This document shows, one piece after another, positions 62,019 to 64,000 of a stretch of 64,000 nucleotides of DNA. This stretch comes from an uncultured Clostridia bacterium. Lineage in GTDB: Bacteria; Bacillota; Clostridia; Lachnospirales; Lachnospiraceae. The DNA is taken from positions 1 through 64,000 of the forward strand of contig CALBKM010000027.1 of assembly GCA_937895705.1 (NCBI GenBank). Reading direction: 5' to 3'. The notes under the pieces were generated by a model. That model was given only the letters and a program-made list of their open reading frames with translations. It was not told the origin of the DNA and ran no database searches. The position numbers were made by a program, and so were the translations under genes. Numbering within the stretch: the first letter of the stretch is position 1; every line of letters begins with the position of its first letter.

Positions 62019-62762
62019 ATGAGAGGTCAAAGGACGGAAATGCGGGGCGGAATGAAGCTGCTGATTCGCGGTGCAGCGATTATAGTGATTATTTTGGCAT
62101 CGCTTTTCCTTCTGTACGGGCTTTTTCGAACGGAAAAGATCACGATAGAGGGTCTGACGTATTATTCCGATGAAGAGTTTTTGAATTTGATTTCGGGTGA
62201 GAACGCAAGAAAGAATACATTGCTGTTTCGCGCAGAACAGCTTCGGAATGGGCAAAAACAGGTTCCGTATGTGGAAAGGTATGATATATCGGCCGACGGA
62301 AAAAACGAGATTCACATACGTGTTTATGAAAAGATTCTGACCGGTTGCGTGAAAGTAATGGGACAGTATATGTATTTTGACAAGGACGGTTATGTGACGG
62401 ATACGGCAACGGAACAACTTTCGGGAGTTCCGTTGATAAAAGGACTGGAGTTTGACCGGATTGTGTTGCATGATAAGCTGAGAATCCAGAAGGACGAGTT
62501 ATATGATATAATTCTGAATATAACGAAGCTGGTACGGGAATATGAAATCCCGGCACAATGTATCGTTTTTAACGGAAAGGGAGAAGTTGAACTGGAAGTG
62601 GGGACAATCAGTGTCTCTTTGGGGCGGCGGTCTGCTTATGATTTACCGGTACAAAAACTGGCGGATATTTTGCCTTCCGTAACGGAACGGAATTTGCAAA
62701 TTGATTTGTCGGGATATCAGGGCGGAACGGAAGATATTATAGCGAAACCCAAAGAAGAATAA
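62019..62762 (+). CDS. divIB: Cell division protein DivIB/FtsQ
   Basis: 247 residues. A short basic cytoplasmic N-terminus is followed by one membrane helix (LLIRGAAIIVIILASLFLLYG), a POTRA domain (about 45-115, FRTEKITIEGLTYYSDEEF and IHIRVYEKI) and the beta domain (VMGQYMYFDKDGYV, GVPLIKGLEF). The order and position between murA and ftsZ identify DivIB, which joins FtsL and DivIC at the septum. Confidence 0.88.
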   Translation: MRGQRTEMRGGMKLLIRGAAIIVIILASLFLLYGLFRTEKITIEGLTYYSDEEFLNLISGENARKNTLLFRAEQLRNGQKQVPYVERYDISADGKNEIHIRVYEKILTGCVKVMGQYMYFDKDGYVTDTATEQLSGVPLIKGLEFDRIVLHDKLRIQKDELYDIILNITKLVREYEIPAQCIVFNGKGEVELEVGTISVSLGRRSAYDLPVQKLADILPSVTERNLQIDLSGYQGGTEDIIAKPKEE

Positions 62763-62790
62763 AAAAAAGCGGAAAATGTGAAAAAAATGC

Positions 62791-62819
62791 TTGCTAAATT
62801 TACTATTTCAATATATGAT
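62791..62819 (+). promoter_or_regulatory. ftsZ promoter
   Basis: TTGCTA (62791-62796), 17 bases and TATGAT (62814-62819), in the 143-base divIB-ftsZ spacer. Confidence 0.6.
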
Positions 62820-62854
62820 ATAGTATAGAGGATGGGTCTATATAGGAAAAAATA

Positions 62855-62883
62855 CACAACATCTAGTTGTTTAGAGTGTTGTG
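62855..62883 (+). other. Hairpin in the ftsZ leader
   Basis: CACAACA-TCTA (62855-62865) pairs with TAGA-G-TGTTGTG (62872-62883), an 11-bp stem with one bulged G and a 6-base loop. It ends 8 bases before the AAAGGAGG site. It has no T-run, so it is not a terminator; it may stabilise the mRNA or tune translation. Confidence 0.5.
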
Positions 62884-62905
62884 ACAGAATAAAGGAGGAG
62901 TCACC

Positions 62906-64000
62906 GTGCTTGAAATTATGAACAATAATATGGACGTAGCCGCAAAGATTCTGGTTATCGGAGTCGGCGGTGCGGGCAATAATGCGGTAAACAGAATGAT
63001 TGAAGAAGGAATCGGTGGGGTAGAGTTTGTTTGTGTCAATACGGACAAGCAGCATTTAAAGAATTGTAAGGCATCCCAGTGTATACAAATCGGCGAAAAG
63101 CTGACCAAAGGTCTCGGAGCCGGTGCAAAGCCTGAGATCGGTGAGAAGGCTGCCGAAGAAAATATAGAAGAGTTGACGCAGATTATCAAGGGTGCGGACA
63201 TGGTGTTCGTTACTTGCGGTATGGGCGGCGGTACCGGTACCGGTGCGGCTCCGGTGGTTGCCGGAATCGCAAAGGGAATGGGCATTTTAACGGTAGGCAT
63301 TGTTACGAAGCCGTTTACCTTTGAGCATAAGGTACGTATGGCAAATGCAGTTGCGGGTATTGAAAAGTTAAAGCAAAACGTAGACTCCCTTATTGTGGTT
63401 CCGAACGACAAGCTTCTTGAAATCGTGGATCGTCGTACTTCCATGCCGGAAGCGTTAAAGAAGGCTGACGAAGTGTTACAGCAGGGTGTACAGGGTATTA
63501 CAGACCTCATCAATCTCCCGGCACTTATTAATCTTGACTTTGCAGATGTACAGACGGTTATGCAGGATAAAGGCGTGGCACACATCGGTATCGGCGTGGG
63601 TTCCGGTGAGCAGAAATGTCTGGATGCGGTACATAAGGCGGTTTCCAGTCCGCTTCTCGAGACAAAGATTCAGGGCGCAAGTCATGTTATTTTGAATGTT
63701 TCCGGTGATGTAAGCCTAATTGAAGTAAATGAGGCTGCAACAGAGGTTCAGTTGCTTGCCGGTGAAAACGCTAATATTATTTTCGGTGCAATGTACGATG
63801 AGACGATGCAGGATCAGGCGGTGATTACCGTAATTGCAACCGGACTTCAGGAAAACGGTGCACCGGCTCAGCGTATGGCAAACCAGTTCGGTGCAAAGAC
63901 CCAGACTCCGGGAGTTTCTTTGCCTGGCTTTTTAAGCAGAGGCGGATTTTCCGCTACGAATACTACGACTCCGGTGTCCGGTGGCGGTGCTATGGAGCAG
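62906..64000 (+). CDS. ftsZ: Cell division GTPase FtsZ (3' end beyond window)
   Basis: 365 residues are visible and the frame is open to the last base. The N-terminal nucleotide-binding domain has VIGVGGAGNNAVNRM and the tubulin signature GGGTGTGAAP (near 106-115); the T7-loop aspartate lies in LINLDFADVQTVM. The GTPase and C-terminal domains are complete and the frame has entered the disordered linker. It polymerises into the Z-ring. The GTG 62906 start is 7 bases after AAAGGAGG. Confidence 0.97.
   Translation, partial: MLEIMNNNMDVAAKILVIGVGGAGNNAVNRMIEEGIGGVEFVCVNTDKQHLKNCKASQCIQIGEKLTKGLGAGAKPEIGEKAAEENIEELTQIIKGADMVFVTCGMGGGTGTGAAPVVAGIAKGMGILTVGIVTKPFTFEHKVRMANAVAGIEKLKQNVDSLIVVPNDKLLEIVDRRTSMPEALKKADEVLQQGVQGITDLINLPALINLDFADVQTVMQDKGVAHIGIGVGSGEQKCLDAVHKAVSSPLLETKIQGASHVILNVSGDVSLIEVNEAATEVQLLAGENANIIFGAMYDETMQDQAVITVIATGLQENGAPAQRMANQFGAKTQTPGVSLPGFLSRGGFSATNTTTPVSGGGAMEQ

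Noticed and set aside
1..64000. CRISPR array, IS element, prophage or known defence cassette
   Set aside because: No regular spacer-repeat pattern, transposase, integrase, phage structural gene or recognisable defence nuclease set was seen on either strand.

Overview
The window looks like chromosome from an endospore-forming member of the Clostridia (Bacillota), most likely a Lachnospiraceae-type gut anaerobe. Evidence is spo0A, spoIVB and spoVD, a meso-DAP type murE, a mraZ-led division cluster, strong AGGAGG ribosome sites with frequent TTG/GTG starts, and low-to-moderate GC. The lineage assignment is inference; no 16S gene is present.

Layout. (1) 1-2124: the 3' part of a yebC/pmpR regulator, then gltX, closed by a terminator. 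(2) 2364-13708: a one-directional run of about 17 small genes, mostly metabolite-handling enzymes: an alpha/beta hydrolase, a P-loop kinase, two near-duplicate TIM-barrel isomerases, two histidine phosphatases, a methyltransferase, GNAT acetyltransferases (one fused to a transglutaminase-like domain, one AAC(6')-like), an HD hydrolase, Nudix, two PNPOx-like proteins and a HAD hydrolase. A tRNA-Pro with the rare AGG anticodon sits among them, and a broken small membrane-protein gene ends the run. This is the most accessory-looking part of the window. (3) 13750-16707: a UvrD/PcrA-type helicase, an unknown 132-residue protein with a consensus sigma-A promoter, and a DUF1292 gene on the minus strand. 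(4) 16946-20728: a 1260-residue exported protein built of Big_2 (Ig-like) repeats. (5) 20840-35490: recN and spoIVB, then about 10.7 kb of unrelated genes (repeat cluster, SGNH hydrolase, antiporter, sugar ABC transporter, lipoprotein, Pro/Thr-repeat wall protein, DegV), then spo0A. The usual recN-spoIVB-spo0A neighbourhood is therefore split. (6) 35611-42406: glgA, murE, priA, def, fmt. (7) 42449-53469: a conserved translation/signalling operon of zinc peptidase, rsmB, rlmN, PP2C phosphatase, PASTA kinase, rsgA, rpe, a PilZ protein, thiN, ychF and a divergent lgt. (8) 53558-64000: the division and wall cluster mraZ-rsmH-ftsL-pbp-spoVD-ftsW-murA-divIB-ftsZ, with a clear promoter and MraZ-box array; ftsZ runs off the right edge.

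How it fits together. Regions 6-8 form a growth module. PriA, Def, Fmt, RsmB, RlmN and RsgA serve replication restart and translation. PrpC/PrkC sense cell-wall fragments and signal to wall synthesis. MurE, MurA, the two transpeptidases, FtsW, FtsL, DivIB and FtsZ build the septum. Region 5 holds the sporulation switch (Spo0A) and a forespore signalling protease (SpoIVB). Region 2 looks like a lineage-specific collection of house-cleaning or detoxifying enzymes.

The best leads for something new are the duplicated perfect palindrome around the spo0A promoter, the region-2 enzyme array with its transglutaminase-GNAT fusion, the PilZ gene inserted in the rsgA-rpe-thiN cluster, and an Lgt-like protein lacking the usual Lgt signature residues. 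I found no CRISPR array, IS element, prophage or recognisable defence system.
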